From NCBI RefSeq assembly GCF_009766005.1, contig NZ_LMUK01000042.1, positions 1 to 64,000 of the forward strand: a stretch of DNA of 64,000 nt, in the 5' to 3' direction. This document shows positions 51,544 to 59,708 of the stretch, in pieces. The number at the start of each line of letters is the position of its first letter. Position 1 is the first letter of the stretch. The notes beneath the pieces are model-generated. The model ran no database searches, was not told where the DNA came from, and was given only the letters and a program-made list of their open reading frames with translations. Source of the stretch: Bradyrhizobium sp. S69. Its GTDB lineage: Bacteria; Pseudomonadota; Alphaproteobacteria; Rhizobiales; Xanthobacteraceae. The position numbers and the translations under genes are program-made.

Positions 51544-51847
51544 CGCGCGTGATGCGGCCACGGTTCGGGACGCGCGGCGTTGCCGCGCTCCTCACCATGA
51601 GGCTATCTCCGACGTCATCCTGAGGAGCGGCGTTTTCGCCGCGTCTCGAAGGATGGCCGCGAGTGCACGTGTTGCGTCCATCCTTCGAGACGCGCGCAAG
51701 AGCGCGCTCCTCACGGGTGAACGCAATTGCGTTCATCCCGGGGATGACGGCCGAGATACCTTCACAGGCTCCGCGGCGTATCGAGGGATCGCGCGCCGGT
51801 TAATGCCGCCGTTGTAGCGGCCGCGCAAAACGCGCTATGCGTTTCGG
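51544..51847. other. 304-base gap, mostly repeat
   Basis: This is the only gap above 300 bases in the window. Bases 51613-51749 are a family-C repeat. The remaining flanks (51544-51612 and 51750-51847) show no gene, RNA or clear promoter motif, although the paaX promoter must lie in the latter. Confidence 0.7.
51613..51749. repeat. Palindromic repeat family C copy, inverted form
   Basis: It begins CGTCATCCTGAGGAGCGGCG and ends in GAACGCAATTGCGTTCATCC plus CGGGGATGACG. Compared with 26901 and 49064 the inner palindrome is at the right side, so this copy is in the opposite orientation. Confidence 0.85.
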
Positions 51848-52711
51848 ATGCCGCAGCCGCTCTCCCGCATTATCGACCAGCTCAAGCGCGAACCCTCGCG
51901 TACCGGCTCCATCGTCATCACGCTGTTCGGCGATGCCATCGTGCCGCGCGGCGGTTCGGTCTGGCTCGGCACGCTGCTGGAGTTTTTCAAAGCACTCGAC
52001 ATCGACAGCGGCGTGGTGCGCACCGCGATGTCGCGGTTGGCCGCCGATGGCTGGCTCGAGCGCCATAAGGTCGGCCGCAACGCTTACTACGGGCTGGTCA
52101 CGAAGGGGCGGCAGACCTTCGATGCCGCGACCCGGCATATCTACGATCCGCCGCCGTCCGACTGGACCGGACGCTTTGAGTTGTTGCTGATTCCAGCCAG
52201 CGAGGATCGCGACACCAGCCGGGAGGCGCTGAAGAATGCCGGTTTTGGCAGCCCGCTGCCGGGCGTATGGCTCGCGCCGTCGGGCGTTGCCATCCCCGAG
52301 GAAGCCGCCTCCGCGATCCGGCTGGAGGTCTCCGCCGAAGACGACAGCGGCAGGCGATTGCTGAGCCAGAGCTGGCCGCTCGATCGCACCTCGGATGCCT
52401 ATCTGAAGTTCATGAAGACCTTTGAACCCCTGCGCGGCTGGATCGGCCGCGGCGAGGCGCTTTCGGACGCCGACGCCTTCACCGCGCGCATTCTGCTGAT
52501 CCACCATTATCGCCGGGTGGTGCTGCGCGATCCGCTGTTGCCCACCGCGCTATTGCCGGCGGATTGGCCGGGCAGGGCGGCGCGTGCGCTCTGCGGCGAG
52601 ATCTATCGCGGGCTGCTTCCGGCGTCCGAACAATGGCTCGACCGCCATGCCAGCAACGAAAATGGACCGCTTCCGCCGCCGGGCGGGGAACTCGGGCGCC
52701 GGTTCGGCTAG
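51848..52711 (+). CDS. paaX: PaaX-family transcriptional repressor of phenylacetate catabolism
   Basis: This is a 287-residue repressor that in characterised systems binds phenylacetyl-CoA and releases paa promoters. The N-terminal winged HTH includes GSIVITLFGDAIVPRGGSVWLGTLLEFFKALDIDSGVVRTAMSRLAADGW; LERHKVGRNAYYGLVTKG is the wing. The C-terminal PaaX domain follows (ILLIHHYRRVVLRDPLLPTALLPADWPG). It lies 81 bases upstream of paaA on the same strand, so it very likely controls the genes that follow. ATG 51848 keeps the full N-terminal helix. Confidence 0.9.
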   Translation: MPQPLSRIIDQLKREPSRTGSIVITLFGDAIVPRGGSVWLGTLLEFFKALDIDSGVVRTAMSRLAADGWLERHKVGRNAYYGLVTKGRQTFDAATRHIYDPPPSDWTGRFELLLIPASEDRDTSREALKNAGFGSPLPGVWLAPSGVAIPEEAASAIRLEVSAEDDSGRRLLSQSWPLDRTSDAYLKFMKTFEPLRGWIGRGEALSDADAFTARILLIHHYRRVVLRDPLLPTALLPADWPGRAARALCGEIYRGLLPASEQWLDRHASNENGPLPPPGGELGRRFG

Positions 52712-52792
52712 GTACGAATATGTTACAAAATTAACTTGCGTTTCGATTTTTATGTTATATGTTGGCGTCAACAACTTCCCGGGAGGAAGGCC
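52712..52792 (+). promoter_or_regulatory. AT-rich paaA promoter region with direct repeats
   Basis: The gap between paaX and paaA is strikingly AT-rich for this genome. TATGTTA occurs at 52719-52725 and 52751-52757, 32 bases apart. TTGCGT (52736-52741) with TATGTT (52758-52763) at a 16-base spacing is a weak promoter candidate. A strong GGGAGGAAGG ribosome site precedes paaA. A PaaX site is expected here, but I cannot match a known operator. Confidence 0.5.
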
Positions 52793-53785
52793 ATGTATAC
52801 GCAAGCGCTGAACAATGCGGATACCGACGACCGCAATATCGAGGACGCCGAACGCTCCGCGCAATTCCAGGCGCGCATCGATGTCGATGACCGCATCGAG
52901 CCCAATGACTGGATGCCGGCGGCCTATCGCAAGACGCTGACGCGGCAGATTTCCCAGCACGCTCATTCCGAAATCGTCGGCATGCTTCCCGAAGGCAACT
53001 GGATCACGCGCGCGCCGTCGCTGCGCCGCAAGGCGGCCTTGCTCGCCAAGGTGCAGGACGAATGCGGCCACGGACTTTATCTCTATGCGGCCGCCGAGAC
53101 GCTCGGCACTTCGCGCGAAGAGCTGGTCGATATGATGCTGGCGGGGAAGTCGAGGTATTCCTCGATCTTCAATTATCCCACTTTGACCTGGGCCGATATC
53201 GGCGCGGTCGGATGGCTGGTCGATGGCGCCGCGATCATGAACCAGATTCCGTTGTGCCGCTGTTCTTACGGTCCCTATGCCCGCGCGATGATCCGCGTCT
53301 GCAAGGAAGAGTCGTTCCATCAACGACAGGGTTTTGAGATCATGATGACGCTGGCGCGCGGCAGCGAAGACCAGAAGGCGATGGCGCAGGGCGCGCTCGA
53401 TCGCTGGTGGTGGCCGGTGCTGATGATGTTCGGGCCGCCCGATAAAGCGAGCCAGCACTCGGACACCTCGACCAAATGGAAGATCAAGCGGTTTTCCAAC
53501 GACGAGCTGCGCCAGAAATTCGTCGACGCCACCGTGCCGCAGGCGCAGTTTCTCGGCCTGACCATTCCGGATCCCGGCATGAAGCAGAACGCCGATGGCA
53601 ATTGGGAATACAGCGCGATCGATTGGGACGAATTCAACCAGGTGCTCGCCGGCAACGGCCCGTGTAACCGCGAGCGGCTGGCGGCGCGACGCAAGGCCCA
53701 TGACGACGGCGCCTGGGTGCGCGAGGCCGCCTCGGCCTATGCCGAAAAGCGCCGGCAACGCTCCGCTCTGCAAGCGGCCGAATAG
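52793..53785 (+). CDS. paaA: 1,2-phenylacetyl-CoA epoxidase, catalytic subunit PaaA
   Basis: This is the 330-residue di-iron subunit of the PaaABCE monooxygenase, which epoxidises the ring of phenylacetyl-CoA. Iron-ligand E-x-x-H pairs are at Glu90/His93 ([10 protein letters not shown]) and Glu173/His176 ([10 protein letters not shown]). [22 protein letters not shown] is the typical N-terminus. The start MYTQALNN follows a strong ribosome site. It is the first gene of the operon; paaB follows after ten bases. Its expression is probably under PaaX control. Confidence 0.96.
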   Translation: MYTQALNNADTDDRNIEDAERSAQFQARIDVDDRIEPNDWMPAAYRKTLTRQISQHAHSEIVGMLPEGNWITRAPSLRRKAALLAKVQDECGHGLYLYAAAETLGTSREELVDMMLAGKSRYSSIFNYPTLTWADIGAVGWLVDGAAIMNQIPLCRCSYGPYARAMIRVCKEESFHQRQGFEIMMTLARGSEDQKAMAQGALDRWWWPVLMMFGPPDKASQHSDTSTKWKIKRFSNDELRQKFVDATVPQAQFLGLTIPDPGMKQNADGNWEYSAIDWDEFNQVLAGNGPCNRERLAARRKAHDDGAWVREAASAYAEKRRQRSALQAAE

Positions 53786-53795
53786 GGAGATCATC

Positions 53796-54083
53796 ATGGC
53801 GACGCCGAACGTGCCGCTTTGGGAAGTTTTCATCCGCAGCCGCAACGGGCTTGCGCACAAGCATGTCGGCTCGCTGCACGCGACCGACACGACCCTGGCG
53901 CTACAGGCCGCACGCGACATCTACACCCGCCGCGGCGAAGGATTGTCGATCTGGGTGGTGCCGTCAAACGCGATCACCGCCTCCGATCCCGCCGAGAAGG
54001 GCATGATGTTCGAGCCGGCGGAATCCAAGATCTATCGCCATCCGACGTTTTACGACGTGCCGGACGAAGTCGGGCATATGTGA
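53796..54083 (+). CDS. paaB: 1,2-phenylacetyl-CoA epoxidase subunit PaaB
   Basis: This 95-residue small subunit is a structural component of the PaaABCE complex. It begins MATPNVPLWEVFIRSRNGLAHKHVGSLHATD, and ARDIYTRRGEGLSIWVVPSNAI is fully conserved. The size matches E. coli PaaB. It lies ten bases after paaA and is followed by a 147-base gap that contains a family-B repeat before paaC, unlike the compact arrangement of most paa operons. Confidence 0.95.
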   Translation: MATPNVPLWEVFIRSRNGLAHKHVGSLHATDTTLALQAARDIYTRRGEGLSIWVVPSNAITASDPAEKGMMFEPAESKIYRHPTFYDVPDEVGHM

Positions 54084-54120
54084 AGAGCACTGCCCTCATC
54101 CTGAGGAGCTTGCCACCGGC

Positions 54121-54201
54121 CGTCATTGCGAGCGCAGCGAAGCAATCCAGGGCAACAAGGAAGAACTGGATTGCTTCGTCGCTTCGCTCCTCACAATGAC
54201 G
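54121..54201. repeat. Palindromic repeat family B inside the paa operon (paaB-paaC gap)
   Basis: CGTCATTGCGAGCGCAGCGA at the left, with inner AGCAATCCAG and CTGGATTGCT arms, ending CTCACAATGACG (one base changed from CTCGCAATGACG). Confidence 0.85.
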
Positions 54202-54230
54202 AACGCAACCTCTTAACCTGATTGTGGAAC

Positions 54231-55007
54231 ATGTCCGTCGCATCGATATCAGTCTCCGAAACCCCGCTGGTGCTGTACACGCTGCGCCGGGCCGACGATG
54301 CCTTGGTCCTCGGACACCGGCTGTCGGAATGGTGCGGCCATGCGCCGGCGCTGGAAGAGGACATGGCGCTGGCCAACATGGGGCTCGATCTGCTCGGCCA
54401 GGCGCGTGAGCTGTATGCTTACGCGGCAAAAGTCGAAGACCGGGATAACGACGAAGACAAGTTTGCCTATCTGCGCGATGTGCGGCAGTACCGCAATCTG
54501 TTGCTGGTCGAACAGCTGAACGGCGATTTCGCGCGCACCATGGTGCGGCAGTTCTTCTATGCGGTATTCGCCGATCTGTATTGGCGCGCGATGATGCACT
54601 CGTCGGATGCCACGCTGGCGGCGATTGCCGCGAAGTCCGAGAAGGAGAGCGCCTATCATGTGCGGCATTCCTCGGAATGGATCGTTCGTCTCGGCGACGG
54701 CACCGAGGAAAGCCATCGCCGTGCGCAGACCGCGATTGACGACCTCTGGGCCTTTACCGGCGAGATGTTCGCGGTGGATGACAGTGAGCGCGGCTTGATC
54801 GATCGCGGCATCGCCTGCGATCCCGCATCGTTGCGCCCGCAATGGCTCAAGACGATTTCAAGCGTGGTGGCTGAGGCGACGCTGGCGCTGCCGAAAAGCG
54901 ACTGGATGCAGCAGGGCGGCCGCAGCGGTCGCCATAGCGAGCATCTCGGTCATCTGCTCAGCGATCTGCAATCGATGCAGCGGAGTTTTCCGGGGGCGAC
55001 ATGGTGA
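54231..55007 (+). CDS. paaC: 1,2-phenylacetyl-CoA epoxidase subunit PaaC
   Basis: This is a 258-residue ferritin-like subunit that pairs with PaaA as its structural partner. Conserved segments are VLGHRLSEWCGHAPALEEDMALANMGLDLLGQAR, then DKFAYLRDVRQYRNLLLVEQLNGDFARTMVRQFFY. GGRSGRHSEHLGHLLSDLQ is the C-terminal hallmark. ATG 54231 (MSVASISV) is chosen over a TTG three codons earlier. The start follows the repeat by 30 bases; the end overlaps paaD by seven bases. Confidence 0.94.
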   Translation: MSVASISVSETPLVLYTLRRADDALVLGHRLSEWCGHAPALEEDMALANMGLDLLGQARELYAYAAKVEDRDNDEDKFAYLRDVRQYRNLLLVEQLNGDFARTMVRQFFYAVFADLYWRAMMHSSDATLAAIAAKSEKESAYHVRHSSEWIVRLGDGTEESHRRAQTAIDDLWAFTGEMFAVDDSERGLIDRGIACDPASLRPQWLKTISSVVAEATLALPKSDWMQQGGRSGRHSEHLGHLLSDLQSMQRSFPGATW

Positions 55008-55504
55008 CCGCCACGATCAGCGACAACGAATTACGGCAACGCGCCTGGGATGCCGCGGCTTCCGTGGTCGATCCCGAGATCCCGGTGCTGACCATCGCCG
55101 ATCTCGGCGTGCTGCGCGATGTCGTGGTCAGCGATGGCCATGTCGAGGTTGCGATCACGCCGACCTATTCGGGCTGTCCCGCGATGAACATGATCGCACT
55201 CGAAATCGAACTGGCGCTGGAGCGCGAAGGTTTCGGCCGTCCGAAGGTCCGCACTGTGCTGTCGCCGGCCTGGACCACCGACTGGATGAGCGACGATGGC
55301 CGCCGCAAGCTCCGCGAATATGGCATCGCGCCGCCACAAGCCGGCAGCGGCCGCCGTGCGCTGTTCGGCGAGCAGCAGGTGGCTTGCCCGCAATGCGGTT
55401 CCGACAATACCGAATTGCTGTCCGAATTCGGCTCGACCTCCTGCAAGGCGCTGTGGCGTTGCAAGAGCTGCCGCGAACCTTTTGATTATTTCAAGTGTCA
55501 TTGA
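55001..55504 (+). CDS. paaD: PaaD, iron-sulfur assembly factor for the epoxidase
   Basis: This 167-residue protein is needed for maturation of the Fe-S or di-iron centres of the epoxidase in known systems. The N-terminal MIP18/DUF59 domain includes DPEIPVLTIADLGVLRDV and PTYSGCPAMNMI, with a conserved Cys. The C-terminal zinc-ribbon-like part has CPQCGSDN and CKSCREPFDYFKCH. It overlaps paaC by seven bases. A family-B repeat follows before paaE. Confidence 0.94.
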   Translation: MVTATISDNELRQRAWDAAASVVDPEIPVLTIADLGVLRDVVVSDGHVEVAITPTYSGCPAMNMIALEIELALEREGFGRPKVRTVLSPAWTTDWMSDDGRRKLREYGIAPPQAGSGRRALFGEQQVACPQCGSDNTELLSEFGSTSCKALWRCKSCREPFDYFKCH

Positions 55505-55518
55505 GGCTAATCTAATGT

Positions 55519-55598
55519 CGTCATTGCGAGCGCAGCGAAGCAATCCAGGGCTGCAAGAAAGACTGGATTGCTTCGTCGCTTCGCTCCTCGCAATGACG
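55519..55598. repeat. Palindromic repeat family B inside the paa operon (paaD-paaE gap)
   Basis: CGTCATTGCGAGCGCAGCGA at the left and CGCTCCTCGCAATGACG at the right, with inner AAGCAATCCAG/CTGGATTGCTT arms. It ends 15 bases before the paaE start. Confidence 0.88.
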
Positions 55599-55612
55599 CT
55601 GGGAAATAACCG

Positions 55613-56692
55613 ATGTCACTAACCCCTCGCTTTCACCGTCTCGCCGTCGATGATTTGCGCCGTGAATCGTCCGACGCGGTGTCGTTGACGTTTGCGATCC
55701 CCCAGGAATTGGAAGATGATTTCAGCTTCGCGCCCGGCCAGTATCTGACCCTGCGCACCACGATGGACGGCGAGGAAGTGCGCCGCTCTTATTCGATCTG
55801 CTCCGGCCCGGACGATGGCGAATTGCGCATCGCGGTGAAGAAGGTCGATGGCGGCGCGTTCTCGAACTGGGCCGCCGATGAATTGAAGGCCGGCGACCAG
55901 CTCGACGTGATGACGCCGACCGGCCGTTTCGGCATCGCGCCGGCGCCGGCTGAGGCGAGGGTCTATGTCGGCTTCGCCGCGGGCTCCGGCATCACGCCGA
56001 TCCTGTCGATCGTGAAGGGCGTCCTCGCGCGCGAGCCGCTGAGCCGGTTCTTCCTGTTCTACGGCAACCGCTCGACCGGCGGCATGCTGTTCCGCGAGGC
56101 GCTCGAAGAACTCAAGGACCGCTTCATGCAGCGGCTGTCGATCTTCCATGTCATCTCCGGCGAGGAGCAGGATATCCCGATCCTGCATGGCCGGCTCGAT
56201 GGCGAAAAAGTGCGGGTGCTGCTGCGCTCGCTGGTGCCGGCGACAAGTGTCGATCACGTCTTCATCTGCGGCCCCACCGGCATGAGCGAGGATATCGAGG
56301 CGACCTGCCGCGATATCGGCATCGCCGAGGACCGTATCCATGTCGAGCGTTTTGTGTCCGGGCTCGGCGGCAAGCCGCGCGCCAAAGCGGTGGTCGCGCC
56401 GGGCGCGCCGCCGAAGGCGGTGGCCTCGCTGACGGTGGACGGCAAACGCCGCGAAGTGCCGGTCGCCGAGGGTGAGTCCATTCTCGACGCCGCGTTGCGC
56501 GCCGGCATGGACCTGCCGTTCGCCTGCAAGGGCGGCATGTGCTCGACCTGCCGCGCTCATCTCGTCGAGGGCGCGGCGCCGATGGACGTCAATTATTCGC
56601 TGGAGCCGTGGGAGCTGAAGGCGGGGTTTATCCTGACCTGTCAGGCGCGGCCGGCGTCGGATAGGGTTGTGGTGGATTATGATCATGTCTGA
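55613..56692 (+). CDS. paaE: 1,2-phenylacetyl-CoA epoxidase reductase PaaE
   Basis: This 359-residue reductase passes electrons from NADPH to the PaaA di-iron site. The FAD site is RRSYSICSGP at 57-66, the nucleotide site GFAAGSGITPILS at 120-132, and the C-terminal plant-type [2Fe-2S] domain has Cys305, Cys310, Cys313 and Cys343. The order FAD-NAD-ferredoxin is that of PaaE. The start is 15 bases after the repeat. The stop lies eight bases inside the paaI gene, so these two are coupled. Confidence 0.95.
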   Translation: MSLTPRFHRLAVDDLRRESSDAVSLTFAIPQELEDDFSFAPGQYLTLRTTMDGEEVRRSYSICSGPDDGELRIAVKKVDGGAFSNWAADELKAGDQLDVMTPTGRFGIAPAPAEARVYVGFAAGSGITPILSIVKGVLAREPLSRFFLFYGNRSTGGMLFREALEELKDRFMQRLSIFHVISGEEQDIPILHGRLDGEKVRVLLRSLVPATSVDHVFICGPTGMSEDIEATCRDIGIAEDRIHVERFVSGLGGKPRAKAVVAPGAPPKAVASLTVDGKRREVPVAEGESILDAALRAGMDLPFACKGGMCSTCRAHLVEGAAPMDVNYSLEPWELKAGFILTCQARPASDRVVVDYDHV

Positions 56693-57146
56693 CGCCGCAG
56701 CCACGCTCTCGCCGGACCAACTCGCGCGCGCCTGTGCGGACGCGATGTGGGCGGAAGACGATGCCAGCAAGGGTCTCGGCATGGAGATCGTCGAGGTCGG
56801 GCCGGGGCGCGCGACCTTGGCGATGACGGTCAAGCCGCATATGGTCAACGGCCAGCGCATCGCCCATGGCGGTTTTATCTTCCTGCTGGCGGATTCGACG
56901 TTCGCGTTTGCCTGCAATTCGCGCAACGAGCGTGCCGTGGCGGCGCAATGCGATATCACCTTCATCCGACCGGGCAAGCTCGGCGACCGGCTGGTCGCGA
57001 CCGCACGCGAAATCTCGCGCAGCGGGCGGTCGGGGATTTACGATATTCAGGTCATGGCGGATGATGTCGTGATCGCGGAATTCCGCGGGCATTCCCGCAC
57101 CATCGCCGGCACGTGGCTGCCGGTGGCGGATAAAGGCGAAAAATAG
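56685..57146 (+). CDS. paaI: Hydroxyphenylacetyl-CoA thioesterase PaaI
   Basis: This is a 153-residue hotdog-fold thioesterase. The active-site motif HGGFIFLLAD is at 61-70, with the Asp70 equivalent to the catalytic Asp of E. coli PaaI. CDITFIRPGKLGDRLVATAREI is also typical. It removes CoA from ring-hydroxylated or stalled phenylacetyl-CoA intermediates and so protects the CoA pool. ATG 56685 (MSDAAATL) is used; ATG 56679 is two codons earlier. It overlaps paaE by eight bases and is followed by the ligase gene after 50 bases. Confidence 0.92.
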   Translation: MSDAAATLSPDQLARACADAMWAEDDASKGLGMEIVEVGPGRATLAMTVKPHMVNGQRIAHGGFIFLLADSTFAFACNSRNERAVAAQCDITFIRPGKLGDRLVATAREISRSGRSGIYDIQVMADDVVIAEFRGHSRTIAGTWLPVADKGEK

Positions 57147-57196
57147 AACGACAAGTCAAAACAATAAAAGCAAAAAGCAAACCAGGGAAACGCGAG

Positions 57197-58531
57197 ATGG
57201 CTACCACAAGGCTTAAGTCCGCAGGAAGCGGCGGCTACCAGGCCGAACTTGACGACGCCGAGCGAGCGTCGCGCGACGAAATCCTGGCCCTGCAAACCAA
57301 ACGCCTCGCATGGTCGCTGGCGCATGCCTACGACAATGTCGCGCACTACAAAAAGGCGTTCGACAGAGCCGGCGTTCATCCGGCCGATTTCAGGCAGATA
57401 TCCGATCTCGCCAAATTTCCGTTCACGGTGAAAACCGATTTACGCGACAATTATCCCTTCAACATGTTCGCGGTGCCGCGCGAGCAACTGGTGCGGGTCC
57501 ACGCCTCTTCCGGCACCACCGGCAAGCCGATCGTGGTCGGCTACACCCAGGCCGACATCGACATGTGGGCGGATGTGATGGCCCGCTCGATCCGCGCCGC
57601 GGGCGGCCGCCGCGGCATGATCATGCATAACGCCTATGGCTATGGCCTGTTCACCGGCGGCCTTGGCGCGCATTACGGCGCGGAGCGGCTCGGCTGCACC
57701 GTGGTGCCGGTTTCCGGCGGCATGACCGAGCGGCAGGTGCAACTGATCAACGACTTCAAGCCCGACATCATCACGGTGACGCCGAGCTACATGCTGGCGA
57801 TATCAGATGAATTCAAGAAACAAGGTCTCGACCCCCGGAAGTCATCGCTGAAATTCGGCATCTTCGGCGCCGAGCCCTGGACCAACGCGATGCGTGCCGA
57901 GATCGAAACCACCTTCGGCCTCGACGCCACCGACATCTACGGGCTGTCGGAAGTGATCGGTCCCGGCGTGGCGCAGGAATGCGTGGAGACCAAGGACGGG
58001 CTGCATATCTGGGAGGATCATTTCTACCCTGAAGTGATCGACCCCGAGACCGGCGCGGTGTTGCCGGATGGTGAAAAGGGTGAGCTGGTCTTCACCTCGC
58101 TGACCAAGGAAGCATTTCCCATCATCCGCTATCGCACCCGCGACCTGACACGGCTGTTGCCCGGAACCGCGCGGCCGGGCATGCGGCGCATGGAAAAGGT
58201 CACGGGCCGTTCCGACGACATGATTATCCTGCGCGGCGTCAATGTGTTCCCGACCCAGATCGAGGAAGTGCTGCTCGCGACCGACTGGTGCGGCGGCCAT
58301 TTCATCATCGAATTGATGCGCGAGGGCCGGATGGATGAGATGATCGTCAAGGCCGAAGCGCGCCCCGAGAGCTGGGACGGCAGCGGGCTGATCGTCCACG
58401 CCGAAAAGATTTCCAGCTTCATCAAGAACACCATCGGCATCACCACCGGCGTGCAGATCGTGGCACCCGACACGCTGGAGCGGTCCGCGGGCAAGGCCAA
58501 GCGGGTTTACGACAGGCGGCCGAAAGGGTAA
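57197..58531 (+). CDS. paaK: Phenylacetate-CoA ligase
   Basis: This is a 444-residue AMP-forming ligase that makes phenylacetyl-CoA, the inducer and the epoxidase substrate. The P-loop SSGTTGK is at 104-110. IYGLSEVIGPGVAQEC binds adenylate, GRSDDMIILRGVNVFPTQIEE is the hinge region, and SAGKAKRVYD at the C-terminus carries the catalytic lysine. The length agrees with PaaK from other proteobacteria. It is the last paa gene on this strand. Genes for ring cleavage and beta-oxidation are missing in the window and must be elsewhere. Confidence 0.95.
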   Translation: MATTRLKSAGSGGYQAELDDAERASRDEILALQTKRLAWSLAHAYDNVAHYKKAFDRAGVHPADFRQISDLAKFPFTVKTDLRDNYPFNMFAVPREQLVRVHASSGTTGKPIVVGYTQADIDMWADVMARSIRAAGGRRGMIMHNAYGYGLFTGGLGAHYGAERLGCTVVPVSGGMTERQVQLINDFKPDIITVTPSYMLAISDEFKKQGLDPRKSSLKFGIFGAEPWTNAMRAEIETTFGLDATDIYGLSEVIGPGVAQECVETKDGLHIWEDHFYPEVIDPETGAVLPDGEKGELVFTSLTKEAFPIIRYRTRDLTRLLPGTARPGMRRMEKVTGRSDDMIILRGVNVFPTQIEEVLLATDWCGGHFIIELMREGRMDEMIVKAEARPESWDGSGLIVHAEKISSFIKNTIGITTGVQIVAPDTLERSAGKAKRVYDRRPKG

Positions 58532-58562
58532 CTCCTGCTCTCATGAGAATGAGAAGCAGGGA

Positions 58563-59597
58563 ATGTCGCTGATGCCGCTTGCCCAAAAGCCGGGTGCCGG
58601 CCCGGTCGAGGCGCGCTGCGTGCGCCTGCTTGCCAAGGCCGCCGACGCGGCGTCGATTGAGCCTGTCGTCGAGCCGCATCTGCTGTCGCGGGCGGCCAAT
58701 GAACTGCTGATCGAGCTTAGGGCGTCCGCGGTGAACCCGTCCGACGTCAAGGCTGCCACCGGGCTGATGCCCTATGCGGTGTTTCCACGCACCTCCGGCC
58801 GCGATTATGCGGGTGTCGTGATCGACGGCCCCGAGGGCTGGATCGGGCGGGAGGTGTTCGGCTCGTCGGGCGATCTCGGGATCCGGCGGGACGGCACCCA
58901 TGCCACGCACCTCGCGGTCGAGGCCGACGCGGTGGTGGAGAAGCCGAAAGGCCTGTCCTGGGAAGAGGCCGCCGGCATCGGCGTTCCCTTTGTCACCGCG
59001 ATGGAAGGCCTGCGCCGCGCCGGTATCCCGAAATCCGGCGAGACCATCGTGGTGATGGGCGTCAACGGCAAGGTCGGCCAGGCCGCGGTGCAAATCGCGA
59101 GCTGGCACGGCGCGCGCGTGATCGGCGTGGTGCGAAAGCGCGAGGCCTATGAAGGGCACGCCAACTCGGCCGTCGAGGTGATTGATGCTTCCGCGACCGA
59201 TGTCGCGACCCGGGTTCGCGAATTGACCGGCGGCAAGGGCGCCGATGTCGTTTTCAACACCGTCGGCGATCCGTATTTCGAGGCGGCGCATAAATCGCTG
59301 GCCTTGCGCGGCCGCCAGATCCTGATCGCGACCATCGAGCGGGTGGTACCGTTCAACATCCTGGAATTCTACCGGGGCCAGCATACCTATGTCGGCATCG
59401 ATACGCTGGGGCTGTCTTCGGTCGCGACCGGTGCGGTGCTGCGCGAGCTCGGTTCCGGCTTTGCCAGCGGCCATCTCAAGCCGTTCCCGATCAAGGCCAA
59501 CGCGATCTATCCGCTGCGCGACGCCAAGGCTGCCTTCGCCGCGGTGGCCGGTTCGTCGCGCGATCGGGTGATCCTGCGGCCGGACGCTGCCGAATAA
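58563..59597 (+). CDS. MDR-family oxidoreductase (quinone oxidoreductase-like)
   Basis: This is a 344-residue NAD(P)H-dependent medium-chain reductase. It has an N-terminal GroES-like part (ELLIELRASAVNPSDVKAATGLM, then PRTSGRDYAGVVIDGP) and a Rossmann domain with VVMGVNGKVGQAAVQIA. The zinc-ligand cysteines of alcohol dehydrogenases are absent, so a zinc-independent reductase is indicated. GLSWEEAAGIGVPFVTAMEGL is the usual catalytic-domain hinge. It starts 31 bases after the ligase stop and may be co-transcribed, perhaps for aromatic or unsaturated acyl intermediates. The substrate is unknown. Confidence 0.83.
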   Translation: MSLMPLAQKPGAGPVEARCVRLLAKAADAASIEPVVEPHLLSRAANELLIELRASAVNPSDVKAATGLMPYAVFPRTSGRDYAGVVIDGPEGWIGREVFGSSGDLGIRRDGTHATHLAVEADAVVEKPKGLSWEEAAGIGVPFVTAMEGLRRAGIPKSGETIVVMGVNGKVGQAAVQIASWHGARVIGVVRKREAYEGHANSAVEVIDASATDVATRVRELTGGKGADVVFNTVGDPYFEAAHKSLALRGRQILIATIERVVPFNILEFYRGQHTYVGIDTLGLSSVATGAVLRELGSGFASGHLKPFPIKANAIYPLRDAKAAFAAVAGSSRDRVILRPDAAE

Positions 59598-59608
59598 TTC
59601 ACGGAGGT

Positions 59609-59683
59609 CGTCATTGCGAGCGAAGCGAAGCAATCCAGAGCTACAAGGGAAGAATGGATTGCTTCGCTACGCTCGCAATGACG
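59609..59683. repeat. Palindromic repeat family B, copy 4
   Basis: CGTCATTGCGAGCGAAGCGA at the left and CTACGCTCGCAATGACG at the right, with AAGCAATCCAG and TGGATTGCTT arms. It lies between the MDR and YeeE genes. Confidence 0.85.
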
Positions 59684-59708
59684 GGGGCTAACTTAGAGGA
59701 AGACAACC

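Noticed and set aside
26901-51749. CRISPR-like repeats
   Set aside because: The repeated arms are parts of dispersed palindromic elements tens of kilobases apart, with no regular spacers and no cas genes.
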